25,547 nt of DNA from Paramacrobiotus richtersi (lineage: Eukaryota > Tardigrada > Eutardigrada > Parachela > Macrobiotidae): assembly GCA_034698045.1 (NCBI GenBank), contig JAQGAU010000624.1, forward strand, positions 1 through 25,547, in the 5' to 3' direction. The translations under genes were made by a program, and so were the position numbers. The notes under the pieces are model-generated. The model searched no databases. It was not told where the DNA came from and saw only the letters and a program-made list of their open reading frames with translations. The stretch's first letter is position 1. Each line of letters opens with the position of its first letter. This document shows positions 11,697 through 22,500 of the stretch, piece after piece.

Positions 11697-14600
11697 TTAA
11701 GCTTTTTTCTTCACAATACTGACAAACATGACGCAGAACATTAAACCTACAATTGGATGGTACTTCTTCGGTGGTTGCGCGCCGTTCCGACTCCCAGATG
11801 TCCCGGCGGAAGCAAGCTTATGCTTTTTCGGCAGGAGGCGTTTCACTCGCTGGGTCTGTTTTTTCAGAACTTTCAACTTTTCCTTCTCCAATATGACGGT
11901 CAATTCCTGAATTTTGATGGCCCCTTGATTCTAAAACCACAAAACAGACCAAAAAATTAAAATTCGATTATTACTTGGGAAGACACTGAAGCGGTGATAT
12001 TCAATCTCATTAGCGGAATCGATGTGGATGAGACGAAAAAGAAAATGTTGGTAACGAAAAACAAACGGCGCCTATAAATACCCCAATCAAAGACAAATAC
12101 TTACGTCACGACTCAATGCATGGGCAATATTCTCTTGAAACCGCGCACGTTCGATCATCTGATCACTGAGGAATTTCACTTGGGCGGATGTGGATTGGAC
12201 GATAGCGCTCAGCCCGCTCTGATCCTGTGAGGCCGCACCGCCGCCTAAATAAACAGAAACCCATATATATTTGCGTGAAAAAGTGTAGGCCCACAAAGGA
12301 ACACAAAAACAAGCACTGCAGCGCCGCGTTATCATAACAAAAATACAAAATCAAAAGCCATAAACATGAATGTAATTTTTTTCGCTGAACCGTTTCTGAA
12401 CGTAGCTGCGCCCCGGTGGTACGAACGGGCTGCCCAACCGAGCACACTGAGCCGTGTTATCTCGAGAATACAGTACGTACCGCTCGTGGTCGCAACGGGC
12501 TCCGGAATCACGCGTGGACGGGGAGCAATCCCAGGTTGGTTTGAGTTGCGGTATGGCCGTGGCTCCAACTGAGGGTATTTGGGTGCTTTATTGGACGGAA
12601 TCGGGAAGACGGAATCGAACTGGGCTCCTACGGCGGGGTGCGAAACGGAAGGCATAACGTTCTCCTCATCCATATCTAGGGAGAAAAATGTTCTAATTAT
12701 GCGTAAATAACAGGACTTACTATGCTTTTGATTTTAAATATATATCACCAATAATTATCCGAATCATAACCATATTATTAAAACTGAAGGCGTGTACATA
12801 TTGCTGATTATTTACCATAAATAATAAAATACTTTATTCCTTTTCAAACGACATCGCTGGCGCACAAAAACGTCTACTTCTACACATTTTTTATAGTTAT
12901 TTTCAATTTTACAAATCATTTACTATAGATAGTGCAATTATTTTTTCATATTTTTTTCGAACCGGCAGTCAAATTTCTGAGATTAAAATAAGAAAAAGCA
13001 CAGCAGTTTTCACTTCAGCAATGGTGTCAGTTTTCTGTAAGTCAACAAATTTCTGATTATATCCAGATCTCAAAATTCTTGTCATTACTGCCAGAAAGAT
13101 ATATTATTACGTTTTTCGCTAATTCCGTTTCTTTCTAAAATATTAACCATCATTATCCCGTTAAAAAACTTTATCTTGCACGTATTCACCCGATTAGCAG
13201 CCACTACACTACGCTTTTAATGCCGACGCAAATTCCCATACAATCATCATACACAGCTACCAATTACGAGACGAATTTTTCACAATTTACCAAACTAAAA
13301 CATCTTCAAGCTCGCTCGAAATACAGGACAAACTATTGATAAACAATTTCCGGAATTAAATGCACAAGCGCCGTACTGATCGAACGACAAAGCCAAACAC
13401 CAAAATGACGAAACGATATTCCGCCCCGAATATACGATCAAACACACACAAACTCCTGCAGATTGAACTACACGAGAAGGAGACAAATGCCAGAGCGACG
13501 CTAACAGTCTACACGTTATCAACCGTTGAAACCTGAACTGGCTGCAGTCATCAAATTAAAATGCGCTCTCCGCCATTTGGGAAAAGTGACATTGGACATT
13601 TTTTTGAAATTTACGCATTTATATTAACTGAATTACTAGTACTGATATGAGTTAATTACATATGGATATGAAATTAAAATTAAATACTGATATAAGGTAA
13701 AGAAATTATATATTAATAAAGAAATTACATAATAATAATAAATATTAGTGTTACTAATTAATAATAATTCCTGATAATTACATATTAATGGGAATTTTTC
13801 CAAACAAAGCATACCGCGCTACAATCAGACCCAGACACTGCCCTGTTCGAAGTTTCAAGCTACGGTAATAATTCAGTCATTAATTTTCTGTTATCGAAAT
13901 ATCTGACTAGAAATATCGTCATTTCCTCGCTTGAGGTGCAGCTTGTCTATCGATACACTTGAATGGAAATGACGGAAATGGCCAAGAAATGCAGCTGCTC
14001 GGCAAGTAGCCCATGCATCAAATAAACAAAAACACAGAACACATTTGGCTACTCATCGTTAACCAGTAAAACCCTGGTCCACATTAGTCCAAATACTGAC
14101 CGAAACTGGCTGACTGACCAAAAATAAACCAGCAGAAAAAGATTACATATCACTGCTTACCCATCGTAACATCCCCACTTCCGGTCTGCATACTGACGTT
14201 ATCGAATCCTGTAAAGGATAAAGCACCGTTCGAACTTTCTTGTGCATCAGACTTGAAGGGAAAAATCCCGTCGTAGAGAAAAATGCACATTATTTTAAGG
14301 ACTATTATAATTTATTTTAATTTTAATGTCAACAATGAAATTTTTGTACACAAAGCAAAATGATAAGCCAAAGTCAGTCGACCGTAAGCAAAATCCGCAA
14401 TAGGAGATGCATAGAAAAGACCAGATAAAAAAGGTGATGCTGAATGATTGATCTTACGATTTGCCAGCTGATGCACTGGGCCAGGGGACTCGGGCTTGAT
14501 GTGAGATCGCTGGGATTCGCGCTTGATGTGCGATCGGAGAACCTGCAAAATAAAAATCGTAAAATAATTGTTTAAACAATAAAACCGTTTCACTGGTCGT

Positions 14601-15040
14601 CAGTTCAGAACTGACACTTTCCTCCACCAAGTTTACGCTAGCATTCATCGTCGAACAATTCACGCAAGGAAACCCAAACATTAAATCCGCCATCGCCGCT
14701 ACTTTGATTCAATAACTTTACAGACGCGCGGAACCGCTCACAAATACCGCGCCACTGTCAACAAACTGGCTTAAAATACATTTAATTTCAGCGGATCGGA
14801 AGTACTTACGCGAGACTGATTGTTAATCGCCAAACACGCGTCCAAGCCGCTGTCGTTATCCACATCCAGTTCAATCTCGTCACTGTCCATCGTCATATCC
14901 TCATTCTCCAGACTACTATCCGTATCACTGTCTTCCTTCTCGTGATCGAAAGCGACGGGTTCGTTGCAAGGCTGCCGTTTCCCTTTCTTTTTGAAAATGC
15001 GGCGAAAGCCACCACGAATTTTTTCAAATTTGGATGCCAT
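11697..15040 (-). CDS. Tail-anchored coiled-coil protein, 310 residues, six exons, intact
   Basis: Exons: 15040-14810, 14542-14458, 14208-14161, 12675-12481, 12244-12105, 11930-11697. All phases agree (0,1,1,1,0), giving 933 nt including TAA at 11697-11699. The ATG at 15038-15040 is the first codon of a basic start (KFEKIRGGFRRIFKKKGKR), followed by an acidic Ser-rich stretch (residues about 33-68) with casein-kinase-2-like sites. A Pro-rich region follows (about 130-185), then a predicted helical/coiled-coil stretch (about 195-262). The C-terminus is one hydrophobic segment, IVGLMFCVMFVSIV, followed only by KKKA. This is the layout of a tail-anchored protein facing the cytosol; a short segment with basic flanks favours the outer mitochondrial membrane or the ER. 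The large third intron (12676-14160) holds only AT-rich DNA and one short repeat. The family is not recognised. Mff was considered, but its motifs are absent. The gene is head-to-head with the p62-like gene. Confidence 0.8.
13199..13213 (-). repeat. A-box-like repeat in an intron of the tail-anchored gene
   Basis: The minus strand reads CGTAGTGTAGTGGCT, in the same sense as the host gene. Confidence 0.45.
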
Positions 15041-15804
15041 TGTAATCTGCAAAGCAAGCAAATTCACGCAACAGCGCCACAATAATATGCAACAAAATTC
15101 TTTGAATTACAGAGGAGGTTCCTGCTTGTCGAAATCTTCATCTTTCATTAAAATTTAAATGCTTTCGTCTTTGTGAACAAACAAAGTATTGTACCTCTAG
15201 AGTATAGACGGATGTTGCCCTTCCTCTTCCACGAACGACAGAACCGAAATGAAGTCCTCGAAATGTGCTGCAGAACCGTGGCAAATATGATCAAAAGCAA
15301 GAGACCAGAAGAGATCAGTCGGGGTGCTGACGAAAGAATGAACAGAAGAGGAGAGGAGAGTCTTCCGTCGCTGGAGATCCTGGCAGGGGCTCGAGTATAC
15401 TGATTTCCGGAAAAAGTCACACGGAATCAAGAGTCAATCAGAATCTCAAAGCCAAAAAGTGAGCAATGCACGAGTTCATGATTTATCGCATAACCATAAT
15501 TATCATTCGTGGCACGTTTTTTGCATGAATCACGAGCGAAAAATTTCCACAACGTGGCATTTTGTCCTATTCGTTTATGTGTGCAATTTTTCGCCAATGC
15601 CAGATCGTTTGATGTGGATACCAATTCAGATTCGCTGGCAGCCTAACTCCCGCCCACAACAATAATGAAGTCCATGACGCTGCGTCATTGTGAATTGACA
15701 GAAAACCACAACTGCAGCTGTTTTACTTTTCGTAGAAAATAATGTCTGGGTATTTTCAGCGAAAGAACGTCAGTTTGCAAGAATCATCTGTTTGATTTGC
15801 TTAG
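15041..15804. promoter_or_regulatory. Divergent intergenic region between the tail-anchored gene and the p62-like gene
   Basis: The two genes start about 0.7 kb apart on opposite strands, so both promoters and 5' UTRs must lie here or in unseen 5' exons. The segment 15200-15420 is GC-richer and open in several frames on both strands, none with a recognisable domain. ATG 15742-15744 opens a short frame (MSGYFQRKN) that does not match the PB1 frame downstream. No clear TATA box was identified. Confidence 0.4.
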
Positions 15805-18201
15805 CTTTGACTGGGAATTTTTTTATCGTTTACGAAAGTTTAATCCGTCGTTATCTGCTCCCATCTGGAGCTGCGTAGTAAAATCAGCGTTGTTCTTGGA
15901 GCACGTCAGCTTTCGGGTTTTCTGGAAAGGTACGTGAATTAATAATTCTGGATTTTATTTCGTATGGATTTCTGAAAGGCGCAGTCGAACTTTACATAAT
16001 TATGTTATTTATGTAGTCACTTCAAACTCGAAATTTAACTAGTGGAAATTTCTCCGAAGGCGAATTTCTGATTGATTTCGCAATTTATAATTTTGTTATT
16101 TATCAAAGTTTAAGGTTTTAACTGTTTCACCGAAATATGGAAAGCTTAATAAATTGACGAAATGTTCCCATATCGCATGATCTGATATTTGTATAATTCG
16201 ATTATTCGCATGACACATAAGAAGCATGTGATGGTGCATGATTTTTAATAAATTTTGAGTTTTTCACTTTTCCGAATTTTGTGATATGAAATGAATTTCG
16301 CTTTTTACCTGTTCATTTTCTGGAACGTTTTTACTGAATTCCACGGGGTTTCATTCTGCAGAAACTGCGATTTCAGTTGATCAATTATTAATAGAATAAT
16401 TTCAGGTCCAATTAATTACATTAATGTAGAAACAATTTATAGAATCAGCTTCCGATGGAATTATTTATTTGCTAGAATTAATAAACCAAATGTTTCAAAC
16501 GGGAATCTGGACTTCGTGTCCTTTGTTTCAAATTTTCTTAATTCTTATAAATAAATTTTAATTAATTACTATAGTAATGAATTTTTATGTATAAGAGTTT
16601 TTACATACGAAAACTGTAAAATTGTAAATTATCACATTTTTATCCATTTATTTTCGTATAGATGCGGAAGGCGATACTGTTGCCTGCGACTCGGATATGG
16701 AACTGCAGTCGGCTACGGATTCCGTTGCTACGTCGGACAATGCCAGCGATGTGGTTAAGTTATTCGTTCGTATTACGGGTCGTGGTACCCCCAGTGTATC
16801 GGCGGCCAGCGTTGCGGAAAACGACGCCGAGATGAAGGAAGTGGAGGAAAAGAACGACCAGGCGAAGAATGATGCGGAACCGAACAATGTACACCGGAAT
16901 ATGTATTGTGACGGATGTCAAGGACCGATTGCTGGTATTCGCTACAAGGTATGATACTGATCGAATTTTCTTTTTTTTTCATGAAATTCTTCTAACCTAT
17001 TCTTTTTTAATAACGATAATTCTTCGACGATAATCATTCTTGATATGAAGAGATTCTGGACTTTGTTTCCATTTATTTGATTTTTTATGATTTTTTTATG
17101 TATTTTGTGGCTTTGTTGTGTTTCTTATTATACATTAATTGTAAGCAAATTTTTTTCGTTAATTTGCAGGCATTTAGCTAGACTTACGACATTTTTGTTT
17201 GCTTTTTCAGTACGTGATAATTTGGAGTATGCTGCAATTTTGTCCATTTTAGTGAAAAAAATGCGACGAGTATGACCTGTGTAAAACGTGCAAGGGAAAG
17301 AATTTCCCTGCTGAACACGAGATGGACGCCATTCCGTACAGCGCAGAGGAAGGTCCAAAGGTGCATTTCGGTATAACTTGCGATGGATGTGGTGGACAAG
17401 TGGCTGGAATTCGCTGTAAGGTGTGTTAGTGTATTTCGTTCGTCGATATGCATATAAATACGTCGAAATTCGTACAATCGAATAATCAATAATGTATAGA
17501 GCAGAGCGAAAATGAGACGGCGTTGAAAATTGAACGGAACCGAATGAATGGATATATGCAGTTTAAAATGTTGCCTCTCATTTTGCAGTTCTATGTCTGA
17601 AAACAAAGTAAATTAATCACAAACGGGTAAAGGAAAGTGCAGCAGTGACATGTAAATCATAAAATTGAAGAAAATATCAGATCTAGAGCAACATGTTCCT
17701 TTCCTTGATTTAACCCCTCACTTTTACAGTGTACGCAATGCTTCAACTGCGACCTCTGTGAAACCTGCAAATCGAAAAACTTCCACGCCGAGCACCCCCT
17801 GGAACCCATCCCGGACGCGGCTGCCCCCTTCTTCCCGTTTTTCCGCCCACCCGGTGGCGGATCAGTGCTGGGTCGGACTCGGAGGACGAGGAGGAGGAAG
17901 AGGATGATGAGAAGGATGAAAAAGATTCGTTTCCCGACGGGGTGGTCGGCGTTTCCACTGCGGTCGTTTCCCGGGAATGCCGGGATTTGGGGGTGGTCGC
18001 GGTATGTGGCAGTCCATGGGCGGGATGAATCAGGGACAGTTTGGAGGGTGTCGCCGGGGGAATCTGCAAGCGGCCAAGTCGGTGGATGAAATTGCCGCGC
18101 AACTGCAGGCCATGGGGATCCAGGCGGATGGGGGGATTCTCCGGGAGCTGATTGAGCAGTTTAACGGGGATATTGCCAAGATTATTGAGGCCATGAACTG
18201 A
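15805..18201 (+). CDS. SQSTM1: p62/SQSTM1-like autophagy receptor with PB1, two ZZ units and UBA
   Basis: p62 oligomerises through PB1, binds ubiquitin through UBA and hands cargo to LC3. Exons: about 15805-15929 (PB1 start, RLRKFNPS, FRVFWK), 16662-16948, 17253-17420, 17730-18201. Junction phases agree. Exon 2 completes the PB1 OPCA motif (DAEGDTVACDSDMEL, VVKLFV) and starts ZZ1 (YCDGCQGPIAGIRYK). Exon 3 finishes ZZ1 (CDEYDLCKTC, AEHEMD) and starts ZZ2 (CDGCGGQVAGIRCK). Exon 4 finishes ZZ2 (CTQCFNCDLCETC, AEHPLE), followed by a linker with an acidic run and a UBA (AKSVDEIAAQLQAMGI to the end). The usual family has one ZZ. The first ATG was not located. Oddities: TGA at 17253-17255 where a ZZ1 Cys is expected; and in exon 4 the acidic run (from 17873) and the Gly-rich plus UBA part (from about 17935) lie in frames each shifted by one missing base. 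No canonical LIR was found. Identity is strong; the exact model is not. Confidence 0.82.
17253..17420 (+). other. Symmetric, skippable exon opening with TGA
   Basis: The exon is 168 nt long, exactly 56 codons, between acceptor TTTTAG and donor GTGTGT, phase 0 on both sides. Its first codon is TGA, where ZZ alignment (and the matching TGT of the next exon at 17730) demands Cys. Including it gives a stop after GIRYK. Skipping it joins GIRYK to CTQCFNCDLC and makes one complete ZZ. Confidence 0.7.
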
Positions 18202-18571
18202 AAATGGAGTTTTTTGACTTCTTTCATATTGTCGTGTAACTCTACCGCTTATCTAACATGGATTTCCTGTATAATTCGTTTTTGATTGTGTGTTTTTAAA
18301 CGTGTACGAATGGCTTTGCAGCCTTTACTGCGATATTATGCGAAAATTGTTGGTTGCTCATCTTGTGTACTAATGTTCTCGCAAAATTCACCTTGTTGTA
18401 AAAAAAATCAGAATTTGACCGCGACGCGTATCTTTCGCGCTAATCTATATCATGATTGCTTTCGTTTTGCTGTTCACTGATAAGAAAAAGCAACATAAAT
18501 TGTTTAATCAAGAATCCATGATTAGTTGTCAAAGATGCACATCAAGCTGATAATGGTTGAAATAACTACTT

Positions 18572-18632
18572 CACATATCGCAAAATTACAACAGCTTTTT
18601 ATTTTGCGTTGATAACAAAACATGCAATAAAA
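18572..18632. repeat. Hairpin repeat, copy 1
   Basis: TATCGCAAAATT is followed after a short spacer by TTTTATTTTGCGTTGATAAC, so the arms pair as an inverted repeat around CGCAAAAT. It is followed by ACATGCAATAA. Copy 2, in the same orientation, is at 19254-19336. Confidence 0.6.
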
Positions 18633-18654
18633 GAAACTGTGAAGAAAAAAAAAA

Positions 18655-18722
18655 GTCGCAACTGCGGGATTTGAACTTGGGCCGACAGATCTCCAGAACA
18701 TTGGTAACGTTATGGCCCCCTA
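18655..18722 (-). repeat. tRNA-like relic (tRNA pseudogene or tRNA-derived SINE head)
   Basis: Read on the minus strand, GGGGCCATAACGTTACC resembles a D-arm and A box, TTCTGGAGATC resembles an anticodon region, and AGTTCAAATCC at about 18668-18680 is a B box with one mismatch. A run of T follows at the 3' end (A run 18645-18654 on the plus strand), as in a Pol III terminator. The T-stem and acceptor stem do not pair well, so this is not a functional tRNA. Confidence 0.45.
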
Positions 18723-19253
18723 TAAATGCCGAAGTTGAAACTATCAAAAACGATTCAGTTTTTGATTTTATATCGTTTAGTTCAGCGACGCTGTTTAAGA
18801 AAAGAAAAACTAAAAAGGGTCGAGTTCGGCTTCATCTGCAGGCTGTAGTAAGCCTTTTGAACGTCGGTGTGATCCAAGCAACGCAAACTGCGTGAGCAGT
18901 CAGGATGCCAAGACACAGCCAACATCATCAGACTCCTCAGTTTGATCCTACAGACTACACCGTCCTCTGCCCAAGCCCCCCTCTACCGTTGGGATTACAG
19001 CTAGCCCGGTGCACTAGCCGGCAAAGTCCAAGCGTATTAGTAGCAAGATTTTTATCGCCGAAAGTGAACACAAAAGTCTACTATACGTATATCTAGCAGC
19101 AACATTTTTGTATTGAATTTTGTCTTTTGGGAAGTACAATGATAAAAAGTACATATTTTCTGTTTCTCAGTTTATGGTAAATGTGGCGTTGAGAATACGC
19201 GGCAGTGGCAGAGCTTCTGGGAATTTCAAAATATACACTTCCCACCACATTCC

Positions 19254-19336
19254 TATCGCAAAATTAGGACACATGTGCCAAAAAGCGCCTTCATTGCTTT
19301 TTATTTTGCGCTGATAAGCTGATAACATGCAATAAT
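19254..19336. repeat. Hairpin repeat, copy 2
   Basis: TATCGCAAAATTAGG and GCTTTTTATTTTGCGCTGATAA form the same inverted arms as copy 1, followed by the same ACATGCAATAA tail. The two copies are direct repeats about 680 bp apart and could mark the ends of one inserted element. Confidence 0.6.
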
Positions 19337-19524
19337 AAAAACACAAAAGCATGTCACAAAAAGATTATGCAATGCACACGGAAATGTGCCAACCGCTGTC
19401 GCGATAGCAGTCACATGTTTATTTGGCACATGGTGACTGATACAACATTCTTGTTTTTGAGTCATCAGTATTTTTGATAAATCGTACATTTTTTCGTCGT
19501 TTTGGTGAATGTGCTGTTGGAAAT

Positions 19525-22500
19525 ATGAGTTCACCAGTGGCAGTGGAACATGTGGGAATTTCGAAAGATAGATATACCAGCAGAGCGAAAGACGGCATTC
19601 ACGAGGACGGCAATCTGGAGCGTGTTCTTGTCATGTTCGACTCGTAAGTCGGAAAAACACATTCCTCGATTTCTACCGTTTCCTTTAGCTTTCCCCTCTT
19701 ATTTTGATCCATATTTTTAATTTTCCTTGTAAAATAGTATGATTCCAACATTAGTCCGAAAACCATCCTAAAATCAGTGTATTTTTGGCTTGAAACTGAT
19801 TTTCGCAGTATAATCGTAAACTCACAAGGGGGCCCCCCAATTTGGGGGAGCGACGGGGGGACTCGAAATTCCCATTTTCTACGCGCTCTGCATCGCTGCA
19901 CATGATCCCATCGCATTCCTTAGACATTTTCTGTATAATTCGTGATATTGTTTCCATTTTTTTAGTAATGATTTGGTGAGTAAACTGGAAGAAGCCAGTC
20001 GGGTGTTATTGGAGATTGTCCCGTTTTTATTGCCTCTTCACGACGATAACGATGAAAAATGCGACGAATCACCCACGGAAAAGCTTCTTCCGGAGATTTC
20101 CGTAACCCCGGACCCGAATGTAACGTTGGCCGGTGGAGACGGTGATAAAGGGGAGAAATCTCTATTCCAAGATGCTCTGGCTGTTTTATGTGGGGATTTG
20201 GCGACGATTCTGCAGATTGGACTTGTTGATCCAACGGTATGTTACCGTATGGTTATATAGACTAGAATCTACATTCTGATGCTTTTGGATTAACTGAAGT
20301 CCTTATGAAATTCATTTGACATTGGAAAGCAGTAATTCTGTTCGCTTTGGCTAGTAAAACTGTTTCGGAAAAAATTTAAATCGTTTAAAATTAAATTAAA
20401 AGTTAAGCTAAAACTTCAACTAGATTAAAAGTTAAATTCCTTTTGGAAAAAAGTCTTTACGAAATTTATTTGACATTGGATAGCAGTAAGTAATTCTGTT
20501 CGTTTTGACAATTAAAATTGATAAAATTGTTTCTGAAAAAATTACATCGTTTAAAATTAAATTAAAAGTTAAGTACAAAATTAAATTAAACATTAAATCG
20601 TTATAGAAAAATGTAAAATTATCCATTCATGTTATATTTAAACGCCGTTGTTTATAAAAATAGGTTTCATATAATCGCTTTGATTGGCTATTTATTCCAT
20701 TACGAGTACGGATAAACCGTTCGCTCGCGTTTGATGGATGTTTTGTTCGTTGAAGTTTTTTTTTTAATTTTTATAATTATATGATCGTTGAACGAGTGAG
20801 TAGTTTAAATAATGATTTACTCTCCTTTCCTCGGTTTTCTTGACTGTCGCGTGTGCAGCTATTGCTTTTGCTGTATTAGCAGCACAACCTTTCAGCCATA
20901 TTTATAGCGGTGGAATTAGCATAACTGAAGTGAATTTTTGTACATATAAGTGTAGCTGTGTGATAAAGAAAACTAATCAGAAATAATTTTTTTTTTGTTG
21001 AAAATAAATTTAGTATTATGCAGCTGGCTTACAAGTACTCGCAATTCATCGGATGTGGTAGTGAAGAGTTTCGCTAGGTGATTTGATACAGTCTGTTTCG
21101 AGTTTGCATATCAGCTTAAGCTTACAAGTTAATAATACATGTGACGAGGAAATCTTTTTTGTCTTCTTGCCTTTGCATGTAGTATCAAAGTGGCTGCAAG
21201 TGGAGTAAAACTTGGTTGTAAATAATCTACTGTATTAATATTGTGCTGATGCTCCAGAATAAACTTTAAAAAAAACCCCGATCAAGTCTGGAAAATGACG
21301 ACTTTTTACCAAATAATGTTTTAGTTAATACAGTTAAATAGTAATTATTAATCTTGGGTTTTCCGGCAAGTCATGGAGCAATTCCGGTATATTCCATTAT
21401 TTGAGTTGTTGCAGAAAAGAATTTCCCAGAAATACATTCTGCATGAGATGTTAAGTTTTTCAAGCTTGTTGTTGGCATTTCTTAGTTTATTACACAATTT
21501 TCGACGTTCTGACATTTTGTCTTACTTACAGTGCCTGTTTGTACGTGCTTAAAAGGCGTTTACGATATGGTGTGAATATTCACGCACATTGTGATATGTT
21601 GTGATCGTAGTGTAACGGCTCGTAGTAGCCAACATTATTCGGAAGCCATGTCATCAAAAGATGTTGCAAATTGCTTCGAATCCGGTCTGTTGCTTGCGTG
21701 TTTGAATCTTTTTTATAGATATGGCACCGTTTTTACACCATTTAAAACCCCTGATGATTCCGGGGATGTACATCCCCACGTCCCTTCACATCCCCACACA
21801 TCCCCGGCATCCCCGACCTACACATATGTCTGCACATCCCCGACCTCCCCACACATCCCCGACCTCCCCACATACGTCTGCACATTCCCGGCATCCCCAC
21901 ACATCCCCGGAATCATCAGAGGTTTTAAATGGTGTAAAAAGGAGGCCATAGATGCTTTTTTACCCTACAGCTCTTTACAAAGAATGAGACTGTCTAATAT
22001 ATCGTACTTCGTACGACTTATAAATCAGTCAGCAAAAGCAAATAAACATGATAAGAAACTTGAAAATATGCAAGTAAGGCAGATGTGAATATAAAATTAC
22101 GAATATTATGATAAACGTAGATAACAAAAAAGTACTGGAGAAACAAGTACTTGTGAGTTGTGTAGATTAGTGATAACTAAAGAATTAAACGATGTAAAGC
22201 ATAAATTAAACACAGACGTAGTATGCAAAAAACGAAACAGATAAATGTGAAAACAGTATGTAAACCAATAAAAAATTGAAATACCTGACTTCAAGCCGAT
22301 AAATTTGCAGTGTGAGCCACTTCTACATGCTATGGACTCTTCTACCACGGCCGATACTAAACCCATCCCACTACAGCCCAAACCCACTCCAGAAATCTCT
22401 TCCTCCGAAGCCTTAGCCGCCATCCGCCGTAACACACTCTTCCACCGTCTAATCGACCTCCTGAGTTCATCCACCGGTCATTCCCGTTTCCTCGACACCT

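Larger units (their letters stand above)
18202..19524. other. Intergenic region between p62-like and Rubicon genes
   Basis: It holds the p62 3' UTR, a possible polyadenylation signal AATAAA at 18626-18631, a tRNA-like relic and two copies of a hairpin repeat. Both genes run on the plus strand. The short ORFs here (for example 18671-18895 and 18905-19096) have no recognisable domain and overlap the repeats or adjoin them. Confidence 0.5.

Noticed and set aside
14454..14693. Minus-strand ORF starting MADLMFGFP, a possible alternative first exon of the tail-anchored gene
   Set aside because: It enters exon 2 out of the frame supported by the downstream junctions, and the ATG at 15040 gives a full in-phase product.
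11697..15040. Mitochondrial fission factor (Mff/Tango11)
   Set aside because: Coiled coil plus tail anchor fits, but I see none of the conserved Mff N-terminal motifs.
15173..15403. Plus-strand 76-codon ORF in the divergent spacer
   Set aside because: No domain was recognised and it does not link to the PB1 frame; it is more likely a UTR or a chance ORF.
17253..17255. TGA read as selenocysteine or as a reassigned Cys codon
   Set aside because: Genes here use TGA as an apparent stop (p62 end, PINK1 end, SH3 gene end), and no selenocysteine element was identified by eye. Not excluded, but weaker than exon skipping or mutation.
18655..18722. Functional tRNA gene
   Set aside because: A B box and T-run are present, but the acceptor and T stems do not pair.
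19828..19862. G/C-run cluster GGGGGCCCCCC...GGGGG in Rubicon intron 1
   Set aside because: It can form a small hairpin but is short, intronic and lacks four clean G-runs with short loops; nothing more can be supported.
21591..22088. 165-codon plus-strand ORF
   Set aside because: Its Pro/His/Ser-rich middle is the translated minisatellite, and Rubicon exons 2 and 3 join in phase across it.
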